DNA from: an uncultured Pelagibacteraceae bacterium
GTDB lineage: Bacteria; Pseudomonadota; Alphaproteobacteria; Pelagibacterales; Pelagibacteraceae
NCBI GenBank assembly: GCA_902590465.1
Contig: CACIWX010000001.1
Coordinates: forward strand, 62,001-126,000
Direction: 5' to 3'
Length of the DNA stretch: 64,000 bases
Shown here: in pieces, positions 10,042-20,298 of the stretch
Layout of the letters: the number at the start of each line of letters is the position of its first letter
How positions within the stretch are numbered: position 1 is the first letter of the stretch
Made by a program: the position numbers and the translations under genes
The notes under the pieces: model-generated
Database searches by the model: none
What the model was told of the DNA's origin: nothing
What the model saw: only the letters and a program-made list of their open reading frames with translations

Positions 10042-10981
10042 TTTTTTTCATTTTTGCTTTTACGATTGGAGCTATTCTATTAACCTCATTTAATTTATTG
10101 TAACTCCAACTTTCAACGGTATTTTCTAATTCTCTTGTTATACCTAAATCTCTTAATTGTGAATAAAATTTTTTAAATCTACCAGTTGGTTTAAAAGAAC
10201 TCATCATTGCGATGTACACTGGCTTTCCGGTAATAGCTGCTTCAGAAATCATTGACGTGGAGTCGCATGTAACAACAATGTAATTAGATATTGCCAATGC
10301 AGAAAGATAAGCTTTTTTATCGATAGTTTTTACTACATGATGATCAACATTAAAGGTATTAAAAGCTACTTTTAAAATATTTTCAGGTGTTCTATAAGAG
10401 GGAATGACAATGATTTTAAATTTATCTGGAGTGAATAAAGTTTTTACTTTGTTAAAAAGTTCATGAATTTGTTTTTCAGAATACTTGTAATATTTGTTTG
10501 GTCCGCCAATAATAAAGGCAACTAATTCTCTTTTCTTGTTTTTTTCTATTCCTAAATATTGAGAGTTATCCAAAATTTCTTTTTTAGTTAGATAATGAAT
10601 AGCTCCTGTAGTATTAATTATATTTTCACCATTTAAATTATCATGCGCCGGGCTTACTATAAGGTCAAAATGTTTAAATGATATTTTTGGATCTTGTATA
10701 TGAATGTTAAAAATTTCATTTCCAAATCTTTTTTTTAAAGCTATCGATGGTATTACACTCTTTCTTCCACATGATATGATAACTTTACAATCACACACAA
10801 ATTTATTTTTTACCAAATTTTCTGAAATAGGACTTATTTTTGGTGGAATCAAATTCCAAAAAGATTTTAACTCAATTTTTTGGTGTTTATAACTTAGACC
10901 TAAAGCTTTAGCTAATCCCTCTACTTGGCTGATCATGCCGTGCATACCTTGCGTTAAAAGAAGTGCTTTTAATTCTAACAT
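10028..10981 (-). CDS. ELM1-family (mitochondrial fission ELM1-like) protein
   Basis: A 317-residue protein matching, by pattern, the bacterial ELM1/DUF1022 family, named after a plant mitochondrial fission factor. Readable marks are LTQGMHGMISQVEGLAKALG at the N-terminus, IHIQDPKISFKHFDLIVSPAHD in the middle, FIIGGPNKYYKYS, and VVTCDSTSMISEAAITGKPV near the C-terminus. The last resembles the donor-binding part of GT-B glycosyltransferases, so a sugar-transfer role is plausible, though unproven. It is read divergently from trxB with a gap of only 22 bp, and its 3' end overlaps a 2OG-Fe(II) oxygenase gene. Confidence 0.75.
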   Translation of the reverse strand: MLELKALLLTQGMHGMISQVEGLAKALGLSYKHQKIELKSFWNLIPPKISPISENLVKNKFVCDCKVIISCGRKSVIPSIALKKRFGNEIFNIHIQDPKISFKHFDLIVSPAHDNLNGENIINTTGAIHYLTKKEILDNSQYLGIEKNKKRELVAFIIGGPNKYYKYSEKQIHELFNKVKTLFTPDKFKIIVIPSYRTPENILKVAFNTFNVDHHVVKTIDKKAYLSALAISNYIVVTCDSTSMISEAAITGKPVYIAMMSSFKPTGRFKKFYSQLRDLGITRELENTVESWSYNKLNEVNRIAPIVKAKMKKNGII

Positions 10982-11003
10982 TAGTTACTATATAAACTTA
11001 ACA

Positions 11004-11954
11004 ATGGATAATAAACTACCTAAACATACAAAAGTGTTAATTCTTGGATCAGGCCCAGCTGGTTATACAGCGGCTATTTATGCGGCCAGAGCTATGCTTA
11101 AACCAATACTTGTTCATGGTTCTCAACCTGGAGGACAACTAACTACCACAACTGATGTTGAGAATTACCCCGGATACTCAAAAGTGATTCAGGGTCCATG
11201 GCTTATGGATGAAATGAAAGGCCAAGCAGAAGCTGTTGGAACAGAAATGATACAAGATCACATAAGCAAAGTTGATTTAACGAAAAAACCTTTCACAGCA
11301 ACTGGTGATAGCGGACAAATTTACACTGCAGATAGTTTCATAATTTCAACAGGCGCACAAGCTAGATGGTTAAATTTAAAGTCTGAGCAAGAATTCAGGG
11401 GGTTCGGAGTTTCAGCTTGCGCTACGTGCGATGGATTTTTTTTTAAAGAAAAAGAGGTAGCTGTAGTTGGCGGAGGAAACGCAGCTGTTGAAGAAGCAAT
11501 GTTTCTAACTAAGTTTGCTTCAAAAGTTTATCTAATTCATAGAAGAAATGAATTAAGAGCAGAAAAAATGCTTCAGGCAAAATTAAAAGCAAACAAAAAA
11601 ATAGAAATTATTTGGGACAGTATTGTTGAAGACGTATTAGGTACAAAAGAGCCTAAAACTGTGAATGCATTAAAAATTAAAAATGTAAAAGATAATAAAG
11701 TTAAAGATCTTAAAGTTGACGGTTTATTTATTGCTATAGGTCATGATCCAGCTACATCTTTGTTCAAAGATCAATTAAAAATGGATAAAGAAGGATACCT
11801 TATAACTCAACCTGACTCGACGGCTACAAATATTCCAGGAGTATTTGCGGCGGGTGATGTAAAAGACAAAATTTTCAGACAGGCTGTTACAGCTGCTGGT
11901 ATGGGCTGTATGTCTGCACTTGAGGCTGAAAAATATTTATCCGAGTCTAATTAA
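11004..11954 (+). CDS. trxB: Thioredoxin reductase (NADPH)
   Basis: An FAD/NADPH oxidoreductase that reduces thioredoxin. The FAD fold begins with VLILGSGPAGYTAAIYAARA. The redox-active pair is in SACATCDGFFF (C139 and C142 from this start). The NADPH fold follows in VAVVGGGNAAVEEA, and the C-terminal FAD motif is GVFAAGDVKD. The frame is open further upstream to 10935, but that extension runs into the divergent gene and is not conserved in character, so the ATG at 11004 (316 residues, the usual length) is preferred. The 3' end overlaps the opposite aminotransferase gene by 8 nt. Confidence 0.96.
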   Translation: MDNKLPKHTKVLILGSGPAGYTAAIYAARAMLKPILVHGSQPGGQLTTTTDVENYPGYSKVIQGPWLMDEMKGQAEAVGTEMIQDHISKVDLTKKPFTATGDSGQIYTADSFIISTGAQARWLNLKSEQEFRGFGVSACATCDGFFFKEKEVAVVGGGNAAVEEAMFLTKFASKVYLIHRRNELRAEKMLQAKLKANKKIEIIWDSIVEDVLGTKEPKTVNALKIKNVKDNKVKDLKVDGLFIAIGHDPATSLFKDQLKMDKEGYLITQPDSTATNIPGVFAAGDVKDKIFRQAVTAAGMGCMSALEAEKYLSESN

Positions 11955-13134
11955 GGCTATCACAAAAAGATTTAATTCTTTCCATTGCTTTCTTTAAATT
12001 ATCCATTGATGTGGCATAAGATATTCTAAAGTAACCCTCTAAACCAAAAGCAGAACCTTGTACTACAGCTACCTCGGCTTTTTCCAACAACTTTTCTACA
12101 AAGTCTTTATCAGTTTTTAGTTTAGTTTTGTTGTTCAGTAATTTTTTGCAATTAGGGAAAACATAAAAAGCTCCTTCAGGACTTAAACAGCTTATACCTT
12201 TTATGTTATTTAAACTATCAACAACAAAATTTCTTCTTTCTTTAAAAGAATTTGATCTTTCTAAAATGAAGTCCTGTGTTCCGTTCAAAGCTTCTACTGC
12301 AGCTGCTTGACTTATAGATGTAGGATTACTAGTTGATTGGGATTGAATTTTAGCCATCGCTTTAATAATTTCTTTTGGGCCCGCAGCATAGCCTATCCTC
12401 CAGCCAGTCATTGAGTAAGATTTACTCACTCCATTCATAGTTAAAGTTCTGCTTTTTAATTTTTCAATTTGGGCAATTGTAAAAAATTTAAAACCGTCAT
12501 AAGTAATATGTTCATAAATATCATCGCTTAAAATATATAAATTTTTATTTCTAATTAAAATCTTTGATAAAGCTACTATTTCATCTTTAGTATAACCAGA
12601 GCCTGTAGGATTAGATGGAGAGTTTATAATTATCCACTTTGTTTTCTTTGAAACTGCTTTTGTTAATTTTTCTGGTGTTAATTTAAAATTATTTTTTTCA
12701 TCACATTTAATTATTTTGGGCTTTCCCCCAGCTAACAAAACAATGTCAGGATAAGAAACCCAATAAGGAGCTGGAATAATTACCTCGTCACCTTTATTTA
12801 TGGTAGCCATAAAAGCGTTATATAAAACTTGCTTTCCACCAGTTCCAACTGAAATTTGATCAAGCTCATATGATAAGTCATTTTCTCTAGAAAATTTTGC
12901 TTGGATAGCTTTTTTTAACGCTGGGGTTCCATCCACTGCAGTATATTTTGTATCGCCTTTTCTAATCGCTTCTATTGCCGCTTCTTTAATATTATCTGGA
13001 GTGTCAAAATCAGGCTCTCCAGCCCCTAAACCTATAACATCTTTTCCAGCAGCTCTCATTTCTCTAGCTTTTGAGGTAACTGCTATTGTAGGCGACGGTT
13101 TTATACGTTTTAAACTATTGGAAACTATGCTCAT
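11947..13134 (-). CDS. aspC: Class I/II aminotransferase, aspartate type
   Basis: A 395-residue PLP-dependent aminotransferase of fold type I, subgroup 1-gamma. Readable residues are the GAGEPDFDTPDNI motif that starts the family, NSPSNPTGSGY around the PLP-contacting Asn, ILSDDIYEHI with the ring-nitrogen Asp, and K238 in NGVSKSYSMTGWRIGYA, which forms the Schiff base. The likely reaction is aspartate plus 2-oxoglutarate to oxaloacetate and glutamate. Some alphaproteobacterial members also act on prephenate, so the exact specificity is open. It is divergent from uvrB with a 38-bp gap. Confidence 0.92.
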   Translation of the reverse strand: MSIVSNSLKRIKPSPTIAVTSKAREMRAAGKDVIGLGAGEPDFDTPDNIKEAAIEAIRKGDTKYTAVDGTPALKKAIQAKFSRENDLSYELDQISVGTGGKQVLYNAFMATINKGDEVIIPAPYWVSYPDIVLLAGGKPKIIKCDEKNNFKLTPEKLTKAVSKKTKWIIINSPSNPTGSGYTKDEIVALSKILIRNKNLYILSDDIYEHITYDGFKFFTIAQIEKLKSRTLTMNGVSKSYSMTGWRIGYAAGPKEIIKAMAKIQSQSTSNPTSISQAAAVEALNGTQDFILERSNSFKERRNFVVDSLNNIKGISCLSPEGAFYVFPNCKKLLNNKTKLKTDKDFVEKLLEKAEVAVVQGSAFGLEGYFRISYATSMDNLKKAMERIKSFCDSLN

Positions 13135-13172
13135 TGAAATTTATAATATAATTAATTTATTATTAACACAAA

Positions 13173-15344
13173 ATGCAAAATACTTATCAAGAAAAATTAG
13201 CTGATCTAGAAGTTAATAACTCAAAAAAAATTAAGAAGTTAGAGGGAGGTATTAACTTTAAAATCAAAAGTGATTTTCAACCTAGCGGTGACCAACCAGA
13301 GGCTATAAAGCAAATATTAAAAAACTTAAAAGATAACAAACAAGAACAAGTGCTTTTAGGGGTTACTGGATCGGGTAAAACTTTTACAATGGCAAAAGTT
13401 ATCGAAAAGGCTAATAGGCCAGCTCTAATTCTAGCGCCAAATAAAACTTTAGCTGCTCAATTGTACGGAGAGTTTAAAAGTTTTTTCCCAGATAATGCTG
13501 TAGAATATTTTGTATCATATTACGATTACTACACTCCAGAGGCATACGTTCCTAGATCTGATACTTACATAGAAAAAGAAGCTTCAATAAATGAGCAAAT
13601 TGATCGTATGAGACACTCGGCAACAAGATCTTTGTTGGAAAGAGATGATGTAATTATTGTTGCGAGTGTTTCATGTATTTATGGTTTAGGCTCTGTAGAG
13701 GCGTACTCAAAAATGACAATTACTTTAAAAAAGAATTATGAGTATGAACGAGACGATTTAATTAGAGCTTTTATAAATTTGCAGTACAAAAGAAATGATC
13801 AAAATTTTTTTAGAGGAACTTTTAGAGTAAGAGGAGAAAATTTAGAAATCTTCCCATCACATTTGGAAGATAGAGCCTGGAGAGTAAGTTTTAATTTTAA
13901 TAAACTAGAAAAAATTGAAGAATTTGATCCACTTACTGGTGATAAAACTAATGATTACTCCATTATAAAAATTTACGCTAATAGCCACTACATAACTCCT
14001 AAACCAACTATCGATCAAGCTATAAAACAAATAAAATCTGAATTAGCTGAAACTTTAAAAAAACATAGAGAAAATAATAAACTTTTAGAAGAACAGCGAC
14101 TAAGAGAAAGAACTAAATTTGATTTAGAAATGATTGAAGCGACAGGAACTTGTGCAGGTATTGAAAATTATTCAAGATTTTTATCTGGAAGAAAAGCTGG
14201 AGAACCTCCGCCTACTCTTTTTGAATATTTCCCGGATAACGCAATTATATTTGTAGATGAAAGTCACGTAACTGTTCCTCAATTAAATGGGATGTATAAA
14301 GGAGATCGTACAAGAAAGAGTACGTTGGCTGAGTACGGGTTTAGGCTTCCATCCTGTATGGACAACAGACCTTTAAAGTTTGAGGAGTGGGATTTAATGA
14401 GAACCCAAACTGTATTTGTTTCTGCTACTCCTGGACCATGGGAACTTAAACAAACCAGCAACAAACATATTGATCAAATCATTAGACCTACGGGCTTAAT
14501 AGATCCTCCAGTAGAGATAAGACCAGCTAAAACGCAAGTAGATGATCTTATGCATGAGGCAAAAGAAATTGTTAAAAAAGGTTATAGAATTCTTGCCACA
14601 ACCCTTACAAAAAAAATGGCAGAAGATCTTACTGAATATCTACACGAAAATGGTCTAAAAGTAAGATACATGCACTCCGATATAGATACTCTTGAAAGAA
14701 TTGAAATAATTAGAGATTTAAGAATGGGAGTATTTGACATTCTTGTTGGTATAAACTTGTTGAGAGAAGGATTAGATATTCCTGAGTGCGCTTTGGTGGC
14801 TATATTAGATGCAGATAAAGAAGGTTTTTTAAGATCAGAAACTTCTTTAATACAAACAATCGGAAGAGCTGCTAGAAATATAGACGGTAAAGTAATTTTA
14901 TATGCTGATAAAGTCACAAAAAGTATTGATAAAGCTATAAAGGAAACTGAAAGAAGAAGAAACAAGCAATTAGAGTATAACAAAAAGAATGGGATAACTG
15001 CAGAGTCTGTAAAGAAAGAGATCAGCGATATATTAGAGTCAGTTTATGAAAAAGATTACGTTAAAATTAGTGAAGGCTCAAATGTTGGCGGAAACTTAAA
15101 AAAGCATCTAAAAGCATTAAATAGAAAGATGAAAGAAGCTGCGTCTAACTTGGAATTTGAGGAAGCTGCAAAATTGAGAGATGAAATGAGAAAGTTGGAA
15201 GCAAGTGAACTTGAAATAACTTTAAATCCAAAAATTTCTCAATATAATTTAAAAAGCAAGGTTTACCCAAAAGGAAGATCAACGATGGGTATGCCAGGTA
15301 CAAAACCTAAAAAAGCAATTAAAAAATGGAAGCCAAAAAAATAA
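13173..15344 (+). CDS. uvrB: Excinuclease ABC subunit B
   Basis: The damage-verification helicase of nucleotide excision repair, 723 residues. Walker A is GVTGSGKT (63-70). The beta-hairpin region that clamps DNA is visible in the tyrosine-rich run [19 protein letters not shown]. The DESH box ([15 protein letters not shown]) and the C-terminal helicase motif QTIGRAARN are intact. The final UVR motif that binds UvrC is [18 protein letters not shown]. Its end overlaps the next gene by 19 nt, making it the head of a tight operon that also contains uvrC. Confidence 0.98.
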   Translation: MQNTYQEKLADLEVNNSKKIKKLEGGINFKIKSDFQPSGDQPEAIKQILKNLKDNKQEQVLLGVTGSGKTFTMAKVIEKANRPALILAPNKTLAAQLYGEFKSFFPDNAVEYFVSYYDYYTPEAYVPRSDTYIEKEASINEQIDRMRHSATRSLLERDDVIIVASVSCIYGLGSVEAYSKMTITLKKNYEYERDDLIRAFINLQYKRNDQNFFRGTFRVRGENLEIFPSHLEDRAWRVSFNFNKLEKIEEFDPLTGDKTNDYSIIKIYANSHYITPKPTIDQAIKQIKSELAETLKKHRENNKLLEEQRLRERTKFDLEMIEATGTCAGIENYSRFLSGRKAGEPPPTLFEYFPDNAIIFVDESHVTVPQLNGMYKGDRTRKSTLAEYGFRLPSCMDNRPLKFEEWDLMRTQTVFVSATPGPWELKQTSNKHIDQIIRPTGLIDPPVEIRPAKTQVDDLMHEAKEIVKKGYRILATTLTKKMAEDLTEYLHENGLKVRYMHSDIDTLERIEIIRDLRMGVFDILVGINLLREGLDIPECALVAILDADKEGFLRSETSLIQTIGRAARNIDGKVILYADKVTKSIDKAIKETERRRNKQLEYNKKNGITAESVKKEISDILESVYEKDYVKISEGSNVGGNLKKHLKALNRKMKEAASNLEFEEAAKLRDEMRKLEASELEITLNPKISQYNLKSKVYPKGRSTMGMPGTKPKKAIKKWKPKK

Positions 15345-16081
15345 TTATTACTGGTGGCGCTACAAGGATAGGTGCTGCAATCGCAAAAAGCTTGGTAAGT
15401 TATGATGCAAAAATAGCTATTCATTTCAATAAATCTAAAAGTAGTGCTTTTAAATTAAAAAAAGTGTTAGATGAACTTGGCGCTGAAACTTATTTATTAA
15501 AAGCAGATTTAAATAATTTTAAGCAAACAAACAGTTTAATTAAGACTGCATATAAAAAGATGAAAGGTTTAGATTGTCTAATTAATAATGCTTCTATTTT
15601 TGAAAATGATAATCTTGAAAATTTCTCTGAAAAATCATTTACAAAGCATATTAATATAAACTTAAAAGCACCTGCAATATTGACTCAAAACTTTAATAAA
15701 TTAATGAAAGATAAACAGGGATGTATTATCAATATTATTGATCAAAGAGTTGAGAAATTAACTCCCTTTTTTTTCTCGTATACATTAAGTAAATCAGCTT
15801 TAGCAATTTTAACAAAAACCTCGGCTATGAAACTGGCTCCTAATATTAGAGTGAATGGTATCTCACCCGGCCCTACTTTAAGAAACAAAAGACAATCTGA
15901 GAAACATTTTAAAAGACAATGGAAATCTATAATATTAAGAAAAAAAGTAGATTTAGATAATATCTGTAATGGAGTAAAATTTCTTATTGAAAATAAAAGT
16001 ATAACTGGAGAAATAATAAATATTGATGGTGGGCAAAGACTTGCGTGGCAAACACCCGATATTATTAATGCAAAAGAATGA
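15326..16081 (+). CDS. folM: SDR-family reductase, FolM/pteridine reductase-like
   Basis: A 251-residue short-chain dehydrogenase. The nucleotide-binding motif is [13 protein letters not shown] (8-20) and the NNAS motif is at 87-90. The catalytic Tyr/Lys are Y152 and K156 (YTLSK). The usual catalytic Ser position carries D139 (IINIIDQRV), a substitution typical of FolM and trypanosomatid pteridine reductases. Together with the TG...RIG motif and the next gene being a dihydroneopterin aldolase, this supports reduction of dihydrofolate or dihydromonapterin. The specific substrate is inferred, not shown. It overlaps uvrB and folB. Confidence 0.72.
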   Translation: MEAKKIIITGGATRIGAAIAKSLVSYDAKIAIHFNKSKSSAFKLKKVLDELGAETYLLKADLNNFKQTNSLIKTAYKKMKGLDCLINNASIFENDNLENFSEKSFTKHININLKAPAILTQNFNKLMKDKQGCIINIIDQRVEKLTPFFFSYTLSKSALAILTKTSAMKLAPNIRVNGISPGPTLRNKRQSEKHFKRQWKSIILRKKVDLDNICNGVKFLIENKSITGEIINIDGGQRLAWQTPDIINAKE

Positions 16082-16473
16082 AAATAATTAAATTTAAAAA
16101 AAGGGAAAAATTTAAATACAAAAGGAAAGTTATCATCAAAGATCTTATTTTAAATATTTTAGTTGGAATACATAACTTCGAGAAAAAAAAGAAACAAAGA
16201 GTAAAATTTAATATCGAAATTTTGACAAATCCTTATGTGTCTCCGACTAGCAAGGATTTAAGTTCAATTTTAAATTATGAAGAGGTTGTAATGAAAATCG
16301 AAAGACTCACAACTTCAAAACACCACGAATTACTTGAAGATTTAGCAGAAAATATTTTTGATATAATATTTAAAATCAAACTGGTTAAAAAAATAAATTT
16401 AAAATTAGAAAAAATAGATATCTTAAAAAAGACTAAATCAGTTGGTATTGAAGTATCAAAGACTAAAATATGA
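16078..16473 (+). CDS. folB: Dihydroneopterin aldolase family protein
   Basis: A 131-residue member of the FolB/tunnelling-fold family that converts dihydroneopterin to 6-hydroxymethyl-dihydropterin in folate synthesis. The core starts with [20 protein letters not shown], where the conserved GI..FE pattern is clear. It continues with [13 protein letters not shown] and [12 protein letters not shown], the latter holding the conserved Leu-Glu-x-Leu-Ala helix. A basic stretch of about 20 residues precedes the core. It is joined by 4-nt ATGA overlaps to the FolM-like gene and to uvrC. Confidence 0.85.
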   Translation: MKIIKFKKREKFKYKRKVIIKDLILNILVGIHNFEKKKKQRVKFNIEILTNPYVSPTSKDLSSILNYEEVVMKIERLTTSKHHELLEDLAENIFDIIFKIKLVKKINLKLEKIDILKKTKSVGIEVSKTKI

Positions 16474-18308
16474 TAAACAGTTTAGAGCTAGGAAAAAAAG
16501 TAATAAAAGATAAAATTCCATTAATTCCTAAAAATCCCGGGGTATATAAAATGTTAAGCTCTACAGGAGAAATTCTTTATATTGGTAAAGCAAAAAATAT
16601 CCCGAACAGACTAAGAAGTTACGTTACTGACTCGAACCTGCCAATAAGAACTGAAAGAATGTTATCTCTCACTCATAACCTGGAAACAACTACTACAAGT
16701 AATGAGAGTGAGGCTTTATTGCTTGAAGCTAACTTGATTAAAAAACATAAACCTCGATACAATATTTTATTAAGAGACGATAAATCTTTTCCGTACATAT
16801 ATATTGGCAACAAAGATAAATGGCCTCAACTTACAAAGTTAAGAGGAAAAAAATCAAAAACCGGATATTATTTTGGTCCATTTGCATCAATAGGCTCAGC
16901 CAATTGGACAATCAAAATTCTACAAAAAATTTTTCAACTAAGAGTATGTGATGATACAGTTTTCAAAAACAGAGATCGTCCATGTATTCTTTTTCAAATC
17001 AAAAGATGTTCTGGCCCTTGTGTTGGTCATATTCAAGAAAAAGATTATTTAACTACTGTAAATGATGCAATAGATTTTATTTCAGGCAAATCAAGAAGGA
17101 TTCAAAAAAACTTATCTAAAGAAATGGAAAAAGCCAGTAAAGAACTTAATTATGAAAAAGCGGCTATAGCAAGAGATAGAATCAAAGCCTTAACTCAAAT
17201 ACAGACTTCACAAAAAATAAACCAAACAAATTTAAATGAGGCAGATGTCATAAGTATCTACAAAGAAACTGGCAAAACTTGTATTCAAGTTTTCTTCTTT
17301 AGATCTAAACAAAACTGGGGCAATCAGGCATTTTACCCAAAACATGATACAGATGATACAATAGAAGAAATCCTATCATCTTTTTTACCTCAATTTTATG
17401 AAAATAAAGCTATCCCTGCTTTAATCCTTACAAATATAGAAACAAGAGAAAAACAACTTCTTGAAAAAACATTCTCTACAAAAGAAAATAAACAAATATC
17501 GATTAAAAAGGCTAAAGCAAGGAATGAGATTTCTATTTCAAAACTTGCTGAAAAAAATGCAAAACAAGCTTTAAAACAAAAACTCATTCAGTCTGATACA
17601 AACAATAATTTAATTGAGTCTCTTAGTGCTAAATTTAAACTTAATAGCAATATAGATCTCATAGAAGTTTACGATAACAGTCACATTCAAGGAACTGACT
17701 CTATTGGAGCTCTTATATGCTTTAGTAACGAAGGTTTTATAAAAAAAAGATATAGAAAATTTAATATTAAGAATGAAAAAGTAAAAAACGATGATTATGG
17801 AATGATGAAAGAGGTTTTATTTAGAAGATTCTCTAAAGCTGTAAAAGAGAAATCAGGATCTTTATCGCTTCCAGATTTAATTTTGATTGATGGAGGTAAA
17901 GGACAATATTCTGTAAGTAGAGAAGTTTTAAATGAACTTGGTTTACACGATTTACCGATAATAGCTGTAGCAAAAGGAAAGAAAAGAAATGCTGGTGAAG
18001 AAAAAATTTATCACGAAAACAAAGAATTCATTCTAAATAAAAGTGATCCCCTGCTATTTTTCATTCAACGGTTAAGAGATGAAGCGCACAGATTTGCCAT
18101 AAGCACTCATAGAGCGAAAAGAAAGAAAAATTTGAGTAAATCTCTTTTAGATCAAATTCAAGGTATTGGAAAACAAAGAAAGAGAGCTTTATTAAACCAT
18201 TTTGGTTCAGCAAGAGCTGTTGAATCGGCAAGTCTTGAAGATCTCAAGGCCATTGAGGGAATAGAGGACAGCATGGCAAATAAAATATATAATTATTTTC
18301 ACGAATAA
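16470..18308 (+). CDS. uvrC: Excinuclease ABC subunit C
   Basis: The dual-incision nuclease of nucleotide excision repair, 612 residues. The N-terminal GIY-YIG nuclease domain is visible ([20 protein letters not shown], about 24-43). A cysteine-containing segment ([19 protein letters not shown]) follows. The UVR motif is near 205-240 ([13 protein letters not shown]). The RNase H-like nuclease domain includes [11 protein letters not shown] and [10 protein letters not shown]. The tandem helix-hairpin-helix is at the C-terminus ([19 protein letters not shown]). It lies four genes after uvrB start in the same operon, and pgsA follows after 4 nt. Confidence 0.98.
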   Translation: MINSLELGKKVIKDKIPLIPKNPGVYKMLSSTGEILYIGKAKNIPNRLRSYVTDSNLPIRTERMLSLTHNLETTTTSNESEALLLEANLIKKHKPRYNILLRDDKSFPYIYIGNKDKWPQLTKLRGKKSKTGYYFGPFASIGSANWTIKILQKIFQLRVCDDTVFKNRDRPCILFQIKRCSGPCVGHIQEKDYLTTVNDAIDFISGKSRRIQKNLSKEMEKASKELNYEKAAIARDRIKALTQIQTSQKINQTNLNEADVISIYKETGKTCIQVFFFRSKQNWGNQAFYPKHDTDDTIEEILSSFLPQFYENKAIPALILTNIETREKQLLEKTFSTKENKQISIKKAKARNEISISKLAEKNAKQALKQKLIQSDTNNNLIESLSAKFKLNSNIDLIEVYDNSHIQGTDSIGALICFSNEGFIKKRYRKFNIKNEKVKNDDYGMMKEVLFRRFSKAVKEKSGSLSLPDLILIDGGKGQYSVSREVLNELGLHDLPIIAVAKGKKRNAGEEKIYHENKEFILNKSDPLLFFIQRLRDEAHRFAISTHRAKRKKNLSKSLLDQIQGIGKQRKRALLNHFGSARAVESASLEDLKAIEGIEDSMANKIYNYFHE

Positions 18309-18312
18309 AAGT

Positions 18313-18897
18313 ATGAAACTAAAAATACCAAATATTTTAACAATAGGTCGTATAATTATTGTTCCAATATTTGTTTTAACTTTCTTCATTCCTGGGTTTT
18401 TTGGAGATTTAATACCATTTTTCTTATTCGCTTTAGCTAGTTTTACAGATTATCTTGATGGTTTGTTAGCCAGAATGTTTAAGGAAGAGTCAAAATTAGG
18501 TGAACTTCTTGACCCTATAGCTGATAAAATTTTAGTTGCAGCTGCTTTAATACTTCTCGTGATGAATGGTACAATTAAAAATTACGAAGTGATAGCAGCA
18601 ATAATAATATTAACGAGAGAAATTTTGATCTCCGGCCTAAGAGAGTTTTTAGCCAAAGGAAGTATTACTATGCAGGTAACAAGTTTATCAAAGCTTAAGA
18701 CTTTTATTCAAATGGTTTCTATTGCAATTCTATTAACTGGTGAAAGTGGTAACAAGATAATAAATTTTCAAGATTATAATGCCCAAACTATTGGAATCAT
18801 TTTATTATGGCTTTCTGCATTTTTAACTCTCTACACTGGTTATGATTATTTAAGAAAAGGAATCGATCATGCAATCAATGAGGATAATAAGGACTAA
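18313..18897 (+). CDS. pgsA: CDP-diacylglycerol-glycerol-3-phosphate 3-phosphatidyltransferase
   Basis: A 194-residue inner-membrane enzyme that makes phosphatidylglycerophosphate, precursor of phosphatidylglycerol and cardiolipin. The CDP-alcohol phosphatidyltransferase signature is complete: D49-G50, A53-R54, G63, D67 and D71 (within DYLDGLLARMFKEESKLGEL and LLDPIADK). Several hydrophobic helices cover most of the rest. The uvrC-pgsA neighbourhood is common in proteobacteria. The stop shares the four bases CTAA with the stop of ilvE on the opposite strand. Confidence 0.95.
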   Translation: MKLKIPNILTIGRIIIVPIFVLTFFIPGFFGDLIPFFLFALASFTDYLDGLLARMFKEESKLGELLDPIADKILVAAALILLVMNGTIKNYEVIAAIIILTREILISGLREFLAKGSITMQVTSLSKLKTFIQMVSIAILLTGESGNKIINFQDYNAQTIGIILLWLSAFLTLYTGYDYLRKGIDHAINEDNKD

Positions 18898-19781
18898 GCT
18901 GCAGTTTTTTTTCTAACCAAACTTTGATAAGACTCATTTAAATCCTTAATTAGATCACAAACTTTAAAATTATATTCAGATATTTGTGATACTGGAGTTA
19001 TTTCTGCTGCAGTGCCTGTTAAAAAACAACCTTCAAAGTCTTTCATCTCTTCAGGTTTAATCTTTCTTTCGAAAACCTTTACTCCTTTAGATTTCGCAAT
19101 TTTAATAACTTCCCTTCTTGTTATTCCATCTAAAAAGGAGTCTGGAATTGGGGTATGTAATTCACTATTTTTACTTTTAAAAAATACATTGGCACCAGTT
19201 GCCTCTGCTATATTTCCTTCGTGATCAAGCATTAATGAGTCAGTAAAACCTTTGGCTTCTGCTTCATGTTTAGATAAAGTGCAAATCATATATAATCCTG
19301 CTGCTTTAGTATCCCAAGGAATCGTATTTGGAGCAGGACGTCTCCAATTAGAAATATTTAATTTAATTCCTTTTAATTTAAGTTTTGGATCGAAATAGGA
19401 ACCCCACTCCCAAGTAGCAATTGCCACATGAATTTTATTTTTTTGCGCAGATATAGCCATCATTTCACTTCCTCTCCAAATCAATGGCCTTACATATCCA
19501 TTCTTAACTTTTTGAATATTTACAATGTTTTTACATGCATCGTTAATTTCAGCTTGAGAGTACGGAACTTTTATACCCATTCGACTAGCAGAATGAAAAA
19601 GTCTTTCTGTATGTTCTTCAAGTTTAAATATTTCTCCATCGTACACTCTCTCCCCCTCGAATACACAGCTTGCGTAATGTAACCCGTGATTGAGGATGTG
19701 TATATTAGCGTCAGCCCAGTTAACAGCTTGGCCATTAAACCAAATTTTTCCTGATCGTTTGTCGTAAGGTATGCTTTCCAT
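18894..19781 (-). CDS. ilvE: Branched-chain amino acid aminotransferase
   Basis: A 295-residue fold-type IV PLP enzyme that catalyses the last step of leucine, isoleucine and valine synthesis. K159 in WDTKAAGLYMICTLSKHEA is the PLP lysine. Other family marks are HGLHYASCVFEGERVY near the N-terminus, NWRRPAPNTIP, and the phosphate-binding region FLDGITRREVIKIAKSKG followed by FLTGTAAEITPV. The start ATG faces a MarR-type regulator gene across 76 bp. As I recall, that adjacency is widespread in alphaproteobacteria. Confidence 0.95.
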   Translation of the reverse strand: MESIPYDKRSGKIWFNGQAVNWADANIHILNHGLHYASCVFEGERVYDGEIFKLEEHTERLFHSASRMGIKVPYSQAEINDACKNIVNIQKVKNGYVRPLIWRGSEMMAISAQKNKIHVAIATWEWGSYFDPKLKLKGIKLNISNWRRPAPNTIPWDTKAAGLYMICTLSKHEAEAKGFTDSLMLDHEGNIAEATGANVFFKSKNSELHTPIPDSFLDGITRREVIKIAKSKGVKVFERKIKPEEMKDFEGCFLTGTAAEITPVSQISEYNFKVCDLIKDLNESYQSLVRKKTAA

Positions 19782-19857
19782 TAATTGTAAATATATAGAT
19801 TTTTTATTTATAAAAAAGTATATTCATCAAAAGGATAAGTCAATATAACTTACCATT

Positions 19858-20298
19858 ATGAAAGATTTACTTTATCTTAAAGACGAACAAATTAAAGAGT
19901 TTATTCAGCTGCTCTACTATGCATATAGAGAAACATTTTCAGATCCAAAGGAAGTTTTATCCAAAAAATTTTTTGGACCAGCGCACTTAAGAGCTCTCAA
20001 TCTAATTGAGAGAAATCCAGGAATAAACCTTGGAGAGTTAATTTTTAGATTAAAAGTGACAAAACAAAGTCTTAATAGAGTATTGAGAGACTTGATTAAA
20101 TCAAAGATGATTAAGCAAATTCAAGATGAGACGGATACAAGAAAAAAAAACTTGTTTTTAGACAGAGAGGGGAAAACTTTCTTTGAAGCAGTATATAACT
20201 CACAAAAAAAAAGAATATTTAATGCCTTAAAAAATTCAAGTTCAGATTCAGTAATTAAATTTAAAGATGTTTTAAAAAAAATAATTGATGGAAAATAA
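19858..20298 (+). CDS. petP: MarR-family transcriptional regulator, PetP-like
   Basis: A 146-residue winged-helix regulator. The DNA-binding part is about residues 40-105, with ERNPGINLGELIFRLKVTKQ, LNRVLRDLIKSKMI and the wing QDETDTRKKNLFLDREG. The N-terminal and C-terminal helices would form the dimer. It is the first of a three-gene set with an OmpR-type regulator and a histidine kinase. In Rhodobacter the PetP (MarR-like)-PetR (OmpR-like) pair controls cytochrome bc1 genes, which makes PetP a reasonable but unproven name here. Confidence 0.8.
   Translation: MKDLLYLKDEQIKEFIQLLYYAYRETFSDPKEVLSKKFFGPAHLRALNLIERNPGINLGELIFRLKVTKQSLNRVLRDLIKSKMIKQIQDETDTRKKNLFLDREGKTFFEAVYNSQKKRIFNALKNSSSDSVIKFKDVLKKIIDGK

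Noticed and set aside
10935-11003. N-terminal extension of trxB by 23 residues
   Set aside because: It starts inside the divergent ELM1-family gene, adds no conserved sequence, and the ATG at 11004 gives the usual length.
14582-14983. Antisense open frame of 133 codons inside uvrB
   Set aside because: It is a shadow of the uvrB helicase region; no family pattern, no ribosome binding site and no gap in uvrB coding.
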